A stretch of 64,000 nt of DNA. Source: Lepidonotus clava (lineage: Eukaryota > Annelida > Polychaeta > Phyllodocida > Polynoidae). Below the pieces are notes generated by a model. The model was given only the letters and a program-made list of their open reading frames with translations. It was not told the DNA's origin and did not search any database. Location of the stretch: contig OW387136.1 in assembly GCA_936440205.1 (NCBI GenBank), positions 54,301,718 through 54,365,717 of the forward strand. The letters are read 5' to 3'. This document shows positions 51,801 through 61,884 of this stretch, piece by piece; the first letter of the stretch is position 1; the number at the start of each line of letters is the position of its first letter. The translations under genes and the position numbers were made by a program.

Positions 51801-52797
51801 ATCAGGGTACGGCTCACAGTCCTGGGGATAAAGTGAGGGGAATCAGGGTACGGCTCACAGTCCTGGGGATAAAGTATGGGGAATCAGGGTACGGCTCACA
51901 GTCCTGGGGATAAAGTATGGGGAATCAGGGTCCGGCCGGTTCACAGTCCTGGGGATAAAGTAAGGGGAGTCAGGGTATGTGGTTCACTGTCCTGTGAATA
52001 TAGTATCGAGAATCAGGGTATATCTCGCTGTTCTGTGATTAAAGTATAGAGAATCAGGGTGCATTGTTCACTGTCCTGTGAATAATATAAGGGGAATTAG
52101 AATATATGGCTCACTGTCCTGTGAATTCACCCGACCACAGATAGCCACTTTCTTGACTTTTACCAGTAGGTTAGCCTTAATTGGCATGAATACTGGGTAA
52201 TATGTTGACCACTCACACAGTTATAGCATAGGAATTGTTATTACTCATACCATTATTTCTAGTTTGACATGAAGAAAAACTAAAAAATGAAGAAGAACTA
52301 ACTATAAATTAGTTATCTGCAGTTGCCTAAATTAAGAATGGGGAACTCTCCTGTGAATATAGAATGGGGAATTGGGATATAGTTCACTATCCCTTGAATA
52401 AAGTATGGGGAATCAGGGTACATGGTTCATTGTTCTGTGACTAAAGTATTTAGTCACAGAGTATGTCTTACTGTCCCGCAAATAAAGCATGAGATTCAGG
52501 GTATGGCTTACTCTTAATTAATAAAGCAAACCAGAGTATACCTTGCTGTTACTGAAAGTGTAACTATAAATTAGCGACCTATGAAAAGGTGACTTTAAAA
52601 TATATGAAAAAAGGCAGGAAATCCTATAGTACTCTTGATCAATGTAGCAGTATAATGGCTGAGAAATCCAGTTCCTTACCTGTAGTTCCTAGACTGGACG
52701 GGTCTGACCACGGCGTGGTAGCGGTCAATGCCCATGGCGGTCAGTGTGAGGACGGCCGCCACCATACTGACCACATTCACGTAGTTCACGATCTTAC
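45805..52797 (-). CDS. Rhodopsin-class neuropeptide-type GPCR (TM3 to C-terminus)
   Basis: Five minus-strand exons: 52,797-52,680, 51,072-50,913, 50,236-50,010, 48,740-48,581 and 46,008-45,805, with GT-AG borders and matching phases. Order: TM3 ending '[10 protein letters not shown]' (DRY motif); TM4; extracellular loop 2 with the conserved Cys ('KEYCVLYF'); TM5; a third intracellular loop ending '[10 protein letters not shown]'; TM6 'FAVCWLPIH'; TM7 '[14 protein letters not shown]'; a likely palmitoylated 'FCCKK'; then a 67-residue Ser-rich tail ending 'MVAVGVV'. The motifs place it with galanin/kisspeptin/allatostatin-A-like peptide receptors; the ligand cannot be named. The exon(s) for the N-terminus and TM1-TM2 are not visible from 52,798 to 64,000, so they lie beyond the window or are lost. 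The donor after 'CCKK' is followed within six codons by an in-frame stop, so intron retention would give a short tail. Confidence 0.92.
46035..46450. repeat. Diverged tandem repeat, about 110 bp, four copies
   Basis: Units share AATAACACAGAAARTRRCYA, then GGAAGAGGTGTGGAAACCTA and TTTCATATTTCATTCTATRT, separated by TA-rich tracts. The array lies directly upstream, on the gene's strand, of the acceptor for the last GPCR exon. Unlike the arrays at 49,104 and 51,060 it contains no exon sequence. Confidence 0.7.
46451..48580. other. GPCR last intron
   Basis: Intron sequence between the TM7 exon and the tail exon. It contains tRNA-like segments at about 47,083-47,670 and AT-rich filler. I see no other gene. 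Confidence 0.6.
47083..47670. repeat. Three degenerate tRNA-like segments
   Basis: Three stretches have tRNA-promoter-like boxes: about 47,083-47,140 plus (GGCCCAGTGGCTAAGG...GGTTCAATT), about 47,352-47,410 plus (GGCCTAATGGTTAGAG...AGTTCAAAT) and about 47,670-47,593 minus (GCCCAGTGCCTAGAG...GGTTCAAGTCCCACC). The third has a perfect T-arm. No full cloverleaf with a sensible anticodon arm is visible, so SINE heads or tRNA relics are likelier than working tRNA genes. Confidence 0.4.
49104..50045 (-). repeat. Minisatellite of the TM6 exon end plus splice donor
   Basis: About seven copies of a 109-bp unit (starts at about 49,457, 49,565, 49,675, 49,784, 49,893 and the genuine exon border at 49,996, plus split and partial copies to the left). 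On the minus strand each full unit holds about 45 bases of the exon end, in frame (consensus TFA(F/L)[11 protein letters not shown]), then the donor AG|GTAAC and about 60 bases of intron. The copy at 49,893 is six bases shorter, still in frame. The array lies in the intron just downstream of the genuine donor at 50,009. Confidence 0.88.
49165..49371 (+). mobile_element. tRNA-derived SINE nested in the donor minisatellite
   Basis: Begins GGGGGACGGGGTGGTGTAGC, has box A (TGTAGCGGTTAACG) and box B-like AGGTTCCAGTCTG, a tRNA-unrelated body, and a (CAT)n tail at about 49,356-49,370. Flanked by ATCTTTGTCAAGT on the left and ATCTTTGGCACGT on the right, an approximate target duplication made of minisatellite sequence. 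Confidence 0.7.
51060..52125 (-). repeat. Minisatellite of a splice acceptor plus exon start
   Basis: About 20 copies of a 40-41-bp unit (plus strand GGAATCAGGGTACGGCTCAC then AGTCCTGGGGATAAAGTATG). On the minus strand each unit reads TACTTTATCCCCAG|GACTGTGAGCCGTACCCTG. That is a polypyrimidine-CAG acceptor followed by codons for T-V-S-R-T-L, the first residues of the TM4 exon whose genuine acceptor borders 51,072. Codons differ from the real exon (GTG for GTA, CGT for AGG) while the residues match. More decayed units continue at about 52,336-52,530. Confidence 0.88.
51353..51568. mobile_element. MITE, AGCSCCATACC family, nested in acceptor minisatellite
   Basis: A 216-bp element (AGCGCCATACCCACTAGGCG...GCCTAGTGGGTATGGGGCT) with TTA on both sides (51,350-51,352 and 51,569-51,571). 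It splits one minisatellite unit at its GGC|TCACTG position. A fragment of another copy (right end only) lies at about 50,775-50,812. Confidence 0.85.
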
Positions 52798-53821
52798 CTT
52801 TAGTAGAGAGAAATGAATAAAGATGTTGACACAGCAGACTCAATGCTGTTGTTTTAGACTGCTGAAATTTTAATTAGCAGTAAATCAACATGTTTTGACC
52901 TGTGAGGGCCTCCATCAGAATTACAAAATAGCCGTTAATGTGAAGGCTATATCAAAAGTTCACACTGTGGAATTAGCATGTTACTTTAATAGGTAGATGA
53001 GTGAAATTAACAAGTGGTAATGGTGATTATCAATTGATTAGCAATCTGGGTTTTGGTATAAGAACTGGTGGCACAAAGAGTTAAAAACAGCTGCTGTGGT
53101 ATGATAAAATATCAGAAATTCCTATTGTTAAATGGTGAAAGTTATCAAGTTTGAATCCATGAGTAGACAGTGATAGAAACACTGCATTAAGGGGGTGTTT
53201 CACAGTGGTCATGATTTAAAGATCGTATTTTTATTTTAAAGATCGTATTTTTATGTATGACTATTTTTCTTTTCCATGGTTACATTTCAGACTTGCAATT
53301 TTATGTTCCTGAATATTAGTTGTATATTATTTATAGTTTTATTGGCCATAAAAGCCTCTTATTTTAAAATTTCTGCCAGTTTGAAAAGCTCCCTAAATCT
53401 GGTTTACATCTTGAGATTAATTGAGTAACAACAAGTTCAAGACAACACTGGAGCAGAATCAGGACAGAATTGTTATTTTGAAGACGTAATTTGTTTTGAT
53501 ACCTATACATTTTCTGACATTTGAATTCCGAAATACCATGTATATATAGGCCCTAGGTATCACATCACATCCCAGCAATTCTCTACTGATCCCGTTATTT
53601 TCTAACATAGTCCTGTCATAGACCTTGTCGAAGTAAAACAATTGTTACTTATTAATAAGGCATAATGATGCAGAGATAGTGGGTAAAAAGACTATAACCC
53701 AAAAGACTATATATATCAAAAGAAATATGCAACAGTTATCAAAGAATTCTAGGACTCTGTTTCACAAACATATTCCTTAATCATGAACTATTGCTAGTGT
53801 TTGGTTTAATACTGCTTGATG
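52798..53821. other. Intron or upstream sequence of the GPCR gene
   Basis: AT-rich sequence upstream of the TM3 exon acceptor. A 21-bp direct duplication occurs at about 53,219-53,255 (GATCGTATTTTTATNT twice). No TM1-TM2 exon is recognisable. Confidence 0.5.
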
Positions 53822-54385
53822 TGTATAGTTAATTTATCCATGAGTCGTTTGTCCAGGTCGTCTGAGTCAATCAGACTGCGTTTAAAGTTAATACATCCAT
53901 TCCCCAATAGTTCAAAAGAAATGGACGATGAGGGAGCTGGTAAAGTGAAAGGTCTTTATTCAATTAACATCTCATCCCGAGTCAAAGCCACAGTGAATAA
54001 GTCTCTATCAGTCCACCTTCCCATCTCCTATCAGCAATCAACCACATTTAGAATACAAGTTGTTCCAACACATCCTAGACCGCCCTAGTGCTTAGCCCTA
54101 TCACAATCCTTTGTCCGAAGCTGTTGGTAGTGGTAAACTCCAGTATACTGCGCAGGAGCCGCAGGTATTACTCCGAGCGGTTCTTCTATTTCTATGGTTA
54201 AACTCTAACTCCTAACTAACTCGCTCCCTACCTTTGCAACACCTTTTATACTGGTTAACAGGTGGCGCTGGGAGCGTGAAATGTCTCTGCCTAGAAGTAG
54301 ACTTGCTAGGTCTGATCCTAGCTAGATTATAAAAGATGATAATATATTAAAAGTACTAAGCTATTAGTATATTCGACGGCGGTCA
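53822..54385 (-). mobile_element. Solo LTR (fossil), Ty3/Gypsy-like
   Basis: A 564-bp segment with TG...CA ends (minus strand starts TGACCGCCGTCG, ends CTATACA), flanked by perfect GATG direct repeats (53,818-53,821 and 54,386-54,389). Minus-strand TATAAAAGG at about 54,250 and AATAAA at 53,955-53,960. The terminal motif CGACGGCGGTC also occurs at about 58,739 and 58,783, hinting at related LTR sequence further right. No internal part is attached. Confidence 0.75.
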
Positions 54386-54389
54386 GATG

Positions 54390-55681
54390 TTTGAGTTTAA
54401 GGAGGTGGACGACATAGCTCAAACCAAATAATGATTTTCAATCAAATATGATGGTTTCCCAATTTTGATTATTGGACATATTCATTATCAGACTGGAGTG
54501 GGGTGGCCTTGACTCTCGTGGTACATTCAACACAGTGTCAATATAATTAGAAATTCCATTTTTTGCTTATCCAGAGGTATAAACAAAGATACATTCATAT
54601 GGTCGGATTTACTTAGTACATAAGTACATTTTACCATCAGTCCCATGTTGAGACTCAAGATCAATGAAACCATTCATAAAGTTTCAAGGTAAGTTCATAG
54701 TATTATCAGCCCCGTGTCAAGGCTTAAGGACTGCGGAACCCGTGCATAAGATGATAAGGTAAGTTCAACGGATCGTGAAATAACCCTTAGAGTGAAGGTA
54801 ATTGTCATGCATTCAGTGACAAGGTAAGTCCAGAGGATTGTGAAATGATCCTCGAGGTGATAGGAGTTGTCATGCAAACTCTTGACAAGGAAAGTTCAGA
54901 GGATTGTGAAATGATCCTCAAAGTAAAGTAGATAATTCTGCCTACTGTGGCAATACTCATTGTTCTGAGTATCAGGTCCGTTACTTGACGGTTCAGGAAA
55001 ACACAGAAGAAACAGGTAAGTTTTAACTTAGTACATACATGTACAGATTTTTGACCTATGCGGTTTGGAACAAAAGTCAACAAAATTCAACATATATACA
55101 GTGTGAAGTTGTCTTAACCTTCTAAGAGTAACAAATACACAGCAAATTCAATTCTGGAACGGGTTAACATAATAACAAGTGGTTTCGGTGAAATCGGACA
55201 TCTTGAATGGACGGATCTTTTATACAATGCAGGTTGGTTTTCGAACAGTTTTTTCAACAAAATGACATTATTTACAGTGAATATAGGGTCCCGGTAGTGG
55301 ACTGATTAGTATTAAGCAGTTTGACACCTATAAACTATCATACCAAGTGCGCGCCCATCAGTCACCCTTAGTACATGTGTACTTAGCGGGACGCTTGATT
55401 GGAGTTCCCATCCAGGGCCCGACCTCGATCTGGGTTCCTCCAGGTGATAGGTGCCCGGATGGCAATTTCTGTTTCGAATGAATTCAGCAAGTTTGCGCGC
55501 CCGATATGAATTATTATGCCATGATAACTGAAATTTATCGCATGATTATGTTGGTTGGGGACCTAAACTTTAGTTTAGCGCAGGTTTTGTCAGAAATTAT
55601 ACGATAGTTTGATCATGCTAGCCGATTTCAAAATTTGGATCCCTCGGATTAAAAAGGGGTTTTCCCAAATTAGCCTCGATA
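54390..55681. other. Gene-free stretch with a short tandem repeat
   Basis: No gene recognised. From about 54,690 to 54,935, three diverged units of about 75 bp share AAGGTAAGTYCAGAGGATTG then TGAAATGATCCT. The following kilobase leads to a CRE palindrome upstream of the plus-strand frame at 55,773. Confidence 0.5.
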
Positions 55682-55689
55682 TGACGTCA
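55682..55689. promoter_or_regulatory. CRE palindrome TGACGTCA
   Basis: A perfect 8-bp cAMP-response element, 84 bp upstream of the ATG at 55,773. A second perfect copy lies at 56,822-56,829. The sequence is seen; function is inferred from the known CREB/ATF site. Confidence 0.45.
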
Positions 55690-55772
55690 TTTTAATCAGT
55701 GCCGGCGGTCTTTTGGAGTACTAAGACGTGTTTTTTCCTAGTTCTCTTTCGTCAACCTTTTTCACCATCTAC

Positions 55773-56424
55773 CATGGTCCGCGTCGCAGTTTTCTGTTCG
55801 GACCGAGAAGGCGGGATTGAGGAATACCCTGACCTTTTACTGGCGGGCACGGAGCACACCTGCATCGTTTTCTCTTGTCAAGATGCAACGACAGCAGAAC
55901 TCTCAGGGTATGCCTTGGCGCACCACGTTATGTGGCCGGACGATGTCTTAGTAGTGATCCGCAACTTATTAGACGTCCTAACGTGGGACCAGGAATTGGA
56001 ACTCTACATCCCGTTGTACACTAGCTCGGACGCCGCTGCCAAGTTTTATGCGGAGACCCTGAATCGAGCCTTCCTTAACGTGAAGTCCCACCCGGCTCCA
56101 TCTACTTTGGTTATGACCACCCCCTCCGGCTTTGACGTGCGACGATGGGCCCTGACGGATAGTGACGGGTCCCTGCAGAAATGGGTTAACCGGTTGGTAC
56201 CCAAGGTCAGTCGGGAGGTGCGCCGGGCCAACGAGTGGTTCGGGGTGCCCACCGCGGATACGGGGCGAGTACTCCACGCTGTCTGGACGGTCGCTGACGG
56301 AAATATAACCGTCAACGATTTCAGGGAACTTGAAGATGGATACCGGCCCTCCGATAGAGTGGTCCGACGCTGGGCGCGGGTACTAGGGCGACTGATTACC
56401 CGCCTGCCTTTGGTGACACGCTAG
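55773..56424 (+). CDS. Unidentified frame of the virus-like region
   Basis: A 216-codon open frame from the ATG at 55,773 (ACCATGG context); an upstream in-frame start at 55,699 is less likely. The product starts MVRVAVFCSDREGG, is acidic in the middle and basic at the end (RWARVLGRLITRLPLVTR). It has no signal peptide, membrane helix or zinc motif that I can see. GC-rich third positions resemble the minus-strand frames to the right. I do not recognise the family. It runs opposite to the membrane-protein frames. Confidence 0.45.
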
Positions 56425-59400
56425 GCCGTCGGCACTCGGCCCCCTTTTTTTTGTAAATAATAATTTTGGAGTAATTCCCATCAACTGATTCCTGTGATTC
56501 AATTCCTGATTAGCACCCAGTTCACTAATATATATCCAGGAGGCATCAGCCAGTCTGTTTTCATGGGACGCGAAGATCACAAGACTGTTTTTTACGGGAC
56601 TTTAGATGTTGTTTTTCCTCGTCTGTTGCCGGGAGTCGCCCTCCTTTCGTTGAGCTAGGTCCACACCCCGACCGCTCCGAGACCGGGTAAGTCCAGCCTT
56701 CTTTCTTAACTGTTATCTGCACGTTAGGTAGGCTACTAACCCGTTAATTTTAAGGAGATTGTTGGTCCAGAAATTTGTCAGCAGTCTTCGGCTCGCCTTC
56801 ACGTGGTTGAATTCCGGAAGCTGACGTCACTCCCGGAACCAGAGATTGTATTTCACTGGTGATTTTTGTAACGGGTAGCGTGGGCGGCCACCTGGTGTTT
56901 ACTTTTGGTTACAAGATGGTGGATGCGGGCCGGAAACTAAGACCTTGTGTACCAAACTTATTGTCTTTTCCAGGTCCTGTGGTTGGTTATAATAACATGA
57001 ATGGTGTAAGATGGTTGTATTGGGCACTGAGAGACGTGGGGCTATATAATTTTAGTGGGAGGAATTGTTTTAGGCGAACATGATCAAGCATTTTTATCTC
57101 GCGCGTGGGTTGGGCGATAATAGAGGGTTTTCTTAACTACTAGTTTTGTTGACATCACCGATTCAAGCAGGCTCTCAGCGTGTGGGTAGGGTATGCCGCA
57201 TTGGCCTTGTAGTATCATTTTATGATTATTGACTACTAGTTGACTGACACTGCACCAGTGGAGTTGTGTGGATGACCAGGCATTCCGGTCTGGACTGTAC
57301 AGCACTGGATTTGCTGTGACAGAATTCTTTGTTTTGACGTTCCCCGTACAAGACAGTGGAAACAATCCACATGGCGGCGCCATAAGGTGTGAGGCGCTTC
57401 ATGGGGTTACCCCTGGTAAGTTTGGGAACTGTATGTGACCAAGTACTCTGGCCTAGACTGCGTAGCATTAGATTGGCTGTTGCAGAATTTTTTGATTAGT
57501 TGTCCCCCTTACAGGGTAATGGAAACACCTTCTTGATGATCACATGATGCGACACCATAGGTAGAGTCGTCTGATTGGTTGTCAGCGACTCCATGGTAAG
57601 TTGAGAGGGCGTAGCAAAAGGCTACAAATACCATCCCGTTTTAGTCTAACACCAAGACTGCGTCAGTGTCATTGTGTTAGAATAAGTGTTGTAGATAATA
57701 TTTTGTGCAGTGTCGTCCAGATGGGAGGGGGAGAAATAATGGTTATTCGGACTGGTTTATTATTATTTGTAGAGAAACTACTCTTGGGTTTATGAAGAGC
57801 CAATGCTTGAACGGTATGTCCTATTATTGCTATTTTATACATATATATATATTTTTTTTTTTATAAATATGGTCGGTATATATTTTGAATTACAGAATGG
57901 TAGCTTGGCGTTCGTCCTCATAATTTTGTACTGGGACTGAACGTCAGCTCCACTGTTTACATTAGTCAGTTAACACCCCGCTTCTAGGTAGGTGGGTGTA
58001 TTCCTGATATTTTCATACAAATATTTTGTCTACATGCACGGTAATAACTTAACATTTTAATTTGTACAACACACAGTATGGGGGTTGGGGTGAGTATTCA
58101 TTCCGCAAGTCTACGTGCCCTTTACGCTGGCATCGAGTATTAACTGTACATGGAAGTAGGTTGGTTACAAGTTGCTTAATTATCACCTGAGAGGATCGGG
58201 GCTCAGACCCTGGTCTATTACCGGTCTGAACACCAACCTAATCAGCTACACGTGGTCGTCGGCACCCTCCCCTGTTTTGTAAAACTAAAGGGGTCGAGTG
58301 CCGAGTCCCACATTTGTTACAATCAGGAGCAGCATGTATATTACCTTTAATATACATACTACCCCTTTTTACAACTAAGAGATGTGTAAATGCACTTCTC
58401 CAGAAAGACAGCACCTAATTAGTCGGGCCTCTTTTCCCAATGTGTAGATCCAGGTTAAACCCGTATTCTGTTCAGGTCTTTGCCCGTTTTTCTTATGGAG
58501 AGCCAAGACTACTCCTGAAAGGACTCCGCCCCCAGCCTATTTTTAACTATGCGCACGAGGGGCAGGAATTTTTTTGTGCTAAAGACAGTTTTAGAATTTT
58601 GACTTTACTAATAGGACGGGTAGACTATCTGCTAAGGGTTTAACCAAGTTTTTGCAGCCATTCGTCAGGGAATTAGTAGTCCGTGTCCCCCCTCCTCAGC
58701 TCAACTGTTGAGCGAAGACCCGGTTACTTTATGCGCCTCGACGGCGGTCGAGACTAATGTTTCTTTTTTTTTTTTTTTTTTTTCCGACGGCGGTCAACTC
58801 TGAAGCCGCACGTCTCTTTTATTAATTTTGTTATTACTAATTTTACCCGGGTCGAAACTTGACTTGTTGTTTTGCCTCAGTCCCGGTTAAATCTGGTCTA
58901 AACATGGCCTAAATAGCTTAGTCTCGTACCTTTGGGCAGTTGTTTTCCATCTTACATTTTTCGCTGGATCCTGATTTACAGTAAAATCAAGGGATCCCAC
59001 GACTGGGAGATGTTGTGACCCGGCGACCATTACACATAACCAAGATGATGGGACTACACATTTTGTACAGCGCCTCGTCCCACCATCCTGTGGGTTTTAG
59101 CTACAGCTCCCCCCCACAGGGAGAAGTCGCCTTTATGAAGAAGGGAGTTAGCACCCTGTGAATGTCGCCAGTTCACCGCATCCGTCCCGTAACCTCCTTT
59201 TCCTTGTGACCTCCGTTATACTTTCTGAATGTAACATGCCTCGGGCAGGAGTGGTTCACGTCACTGCTCTTCATAGCATGTCTGTATCAGAAGCAAACGA
59301 GCCACGTATAGTGTACTCTCGTGCGCTGTCATGGAGCGTCCCACCTTTGAATGTTACTACATATGCTGCCTTCTTATGTTCTTACTACAACTTGCCCAGG

Positions 59401-60262
59401 ATTCCCTGAGGGAGGGCTCTTAGTTAAATAAATATTGGGCTGCTTTATATATTAGTTTTTGTGTAAGTTTCTTTCTAGACTTTTGATATTATTATTATTT
59501 TTTTGTGATGAGAGAACCGCTGTCAGGAGCCGTCCCACCCGGGGCATAGTGACTGCCATGTTCGAGCGTCGACCCCAGTGCCTCCCAGAGCGTCGGTGGC
59601 GCGTAGCCCCACACGACCTGCCTCTTGCTAGGCACCACCGACACCAGGCATGTGGGCGGGCTCCTGCCATTTGCGCGGCTCTCCCATCTTTGAGGAGAGT
59701 ACATATATATATATTAAAAGAATAGGTTGTGGTATTCCCCAAGTGACTCCTGCACCGCAGCCCGATCCTAGCGGTGACAACAGCACAGGGGCCAAGTATA
59801 GATGGTACTTACCTGGGGAAATCCACATCGCTCGTTGGAAGCGTTGGTCCCGTTGAGCGCACATAGGTATTTTATAGAATTTTGTGTTTTTCCTTTTATG
59901 CTAAAATTTTGAGTTACTAGGATCGTTTTCCGAATGGTCCCTACTTTAATAGAGTTGCCAAAGTAGTAATAAGAGTATTGAGCTAGGCTACCGGGCATGG
60001 GACACTCAATCTGAGAGAAATTTAGATAACCCATGGGTCCATAGAAGATGGTCGGACCAGCCTACCCGGCCCAGGTTTTCCTGATTAGTGACTTAGTATT
60101 GAATGAGTTAATCGAAAGGGTCTTGTCTATTCATGCTGACAGGACTCCGTCGAGTTCTCCAATACATCCCAGTTCAGTGTTCATAACAATGATTCTTAGA
60201 TCTACCTGTTACCTTTTTTTTTTTACAGACCTTAGATCAGCGCTAACACTTGTTATTTTTGT
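56425..60262. other. Noncoding part of the virus-like region
   Basis: No convincing coding frame. From about 57,262 to 57,605 two diverged copies of a unit of about 175 bp are seen, each ending with CCNTGGTAAGTT. A T run of 21 bases lies at about 58,761, between two CGACGGCGGTC motifs. A short inverted repeat (TCGGCACTCG at about 56,430, CGAGTGCCGA at about 58,295) is present. A GC-rich patch at 59,510-59,700 gives overlapping short frames on both strands that look like chance. Confidence 0.4.
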
Positions 60263-60976
60263 TCATATTATAACTTCATAGACTGTCCCTGGGTCCTTTT
60301 CAGGTGCTCCTGGTCTCACGGTTTTTTGAGTAGTGCCCGGTCCAGTTGCAGTGGAGGTAGATGGAGTTGATCTAGGAGGGGCGTTTGGGACCGCGCTATG
60401 TCTCAGCACTTGTTGAGGCCAGTCCGCTCCGACATCGGACCAACCAGCGTCGACGAGGCGTGGCACTCCCATGGGCACCGGAGTGGCTAATCCTGATGAA
60501 TACCTTAAGAGTCTGGCCCTAGTGTTATACTTCAAGTTACTCATCATTAAGCGGGCAAATTTCTTGGACACTCTCAAGGTATCTGGCAGTGGCACATTAG
60601 ATGGTCGTTGTCCCGGTCTGGTCGCCGCTCCCATCAACTGCGCTCCCCAAGTAACGGTAAGAGTGAACTTTAGGCACAGTTGGTTAACCAGCACGTCCTT
60701 GATTAGCACATAGCCCTCGGTGTATGTATGATCGGCAGGCATGGCTAATTCCCCCAGAAAGATTGTCTCCATTAAATGTGGATTCACGAACTGTACATAC
60801 AACCCATCCACGGTCTTCCGCCTAATGCGCTTCCACTTGCGCCAGACGAGGACCACAATGGCGATGACCAGTATAGCCAGCAGTATAGCTAGTACGGCCA
60901 CCGCGGTAGGATTGGTTGTAGTGTCCGGACATCCAGTGAGTGTTCTCTCCTGGGTTAACAACTCCCCAGCAAACAC
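60263..60976 (-). CDS. Membrane-anchored protein frame of the virus-like region
   Basis: An open frame with one strong hydrophobic helix close to its start (AVAVLAILLAILVIAIVVLV) followed by a basic stop-transfer stretch (WRKWKRIRRK). A soluble domain of about 120 residues follows (around 'VNPHLMETIFLGEL' and 'KFTLTVTWGAQLMG'), then a Pro/Thr/Ser-rich tail ending 'DPGTVYEVII'. It abuts the MITE at 60,965, so the left end of the original frame is not defined. Topology suggests a viral envelope-associated or matrix-like protein; this is inference. Treated as a fossil. Confidence 0.45.
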   Translation of the reverse strand: MFAGELLTQERTLTGCPDTTTNPTAVAVLAILLAILVIAIVVLVWRKWKRIRRKTVDGLYVQFVNPHLMETIFLGELAMPADHTYTEGYVLIKDVLVNQLCLKFTLTVTWGAQLMGAATRPGQRPSNVPLPDTLRVSKKFARLMMSNLKYNTRARLLRYSSGLATPVPMGVPRLVDAGWSDVGADWPQQVLRHSAVPNAPPRSTPSTSTATGPGTTQKTVRPGAPEKDPGTVYEVII

Positions 60977-61884
60977 AAAACGTTACTACAACGTTGTGCA
61001 ACGTTGTGCTTTTGCAACGTTGTGATAAGACATGCCTGCAACGTTGCTACAACGGAACAAATGGAACAGGCTGACAACGTTGCAAAATTACGTTGCATTT
61101 ACGTTGTTTGTGCAACGTAATTTTTCACCACGTTGCTACAACGTTGTGGAACACACATGATAACAACATCCAGGTGGCACTAGTGTTTCCAAAGTTAAAA
61201 TTTTCTGAAACGTTTTTCAATCTTAGGCTTTCTGGACCACTGTTTTACAACTTTAGTTAATCAATGTACATCAATATGATGTGATGAGCAACAGAATACA
61301 GTTGACATATACCATAATGAATTAATCTGATGAATTGCAGATATTAGAAGTGAATTAAGATAATCTTAAATGTTAAACACCTTTTTGATAGCTTATCAAT
61401 ATTATAGAGTCTACAGGCCTTGAGATGTAATTTGTAATTGTAGGCCATGAACCTAATATGATCCAGCAGGATATAAGGCTTTGGGTTGGACTTAAAGATT
61501 ATTTGTCCACCATTGAATCTTGAAAGCTGGACTTAATTGGGCTATGCCAGCATTAAAAAAAAACAGATAAATAATGAGAATAAAATAATTAAAGAAATTG
61601 AACCCAAAATGATGTTGGGGGTCATCCAAAATAAGGAATAACTAAAATGAATAACAATTTTAACACTTATAATGCTGATTTTCCTAAACCTAGCCCTACT
61701 ACTAAATTTGTGTTTAGGTTGTGAGTTGGTTGTGAGCTGGTAACACTGCAACCTTGTTACAACGTTGCTGCAACGTTTCTGGGAGTCTACAAATTTCCGT
61801 TGTCACAACGTAAATTTACAACGTTGCTACAACCAAAAAGTTACGTTGTAGCAACGTTGTCACAACGTCAATTTGTTTGCTGGG
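60965..61884. mobile_element. ACGTTG-rich MITE inserted in the virus-like element
   Basis: A 920-bp element with ends CCCAGCAAACA, inverse GTTTGCTGGG, and many ACGTTG/CAACGT repeats in the outer 150-180 bases on each side. The middle (about 61,160-61,740) is AT-rich without genes. TC lies on both flanks, consistent with a 2-bp duplication. The CCCAG terminus resembles the MITEs at 36,383 and 43,402, which also show 2-bp flank repeats (TA, GA). Confidence 0.75.

Noticed and set aside
59012-59060. LTR-like start TGTGACCCGGCGACC after a purine-rich stretch
   Set aside because: It resembles a Gypsy LTR start, but I could not find a matching end, target duplication or internal region, so I do not call an LTR.
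59452-59864. Overlapping frames on both strands in a GC-rich patch
   Set aside because: All are short, disagree with each other and lack any domain.
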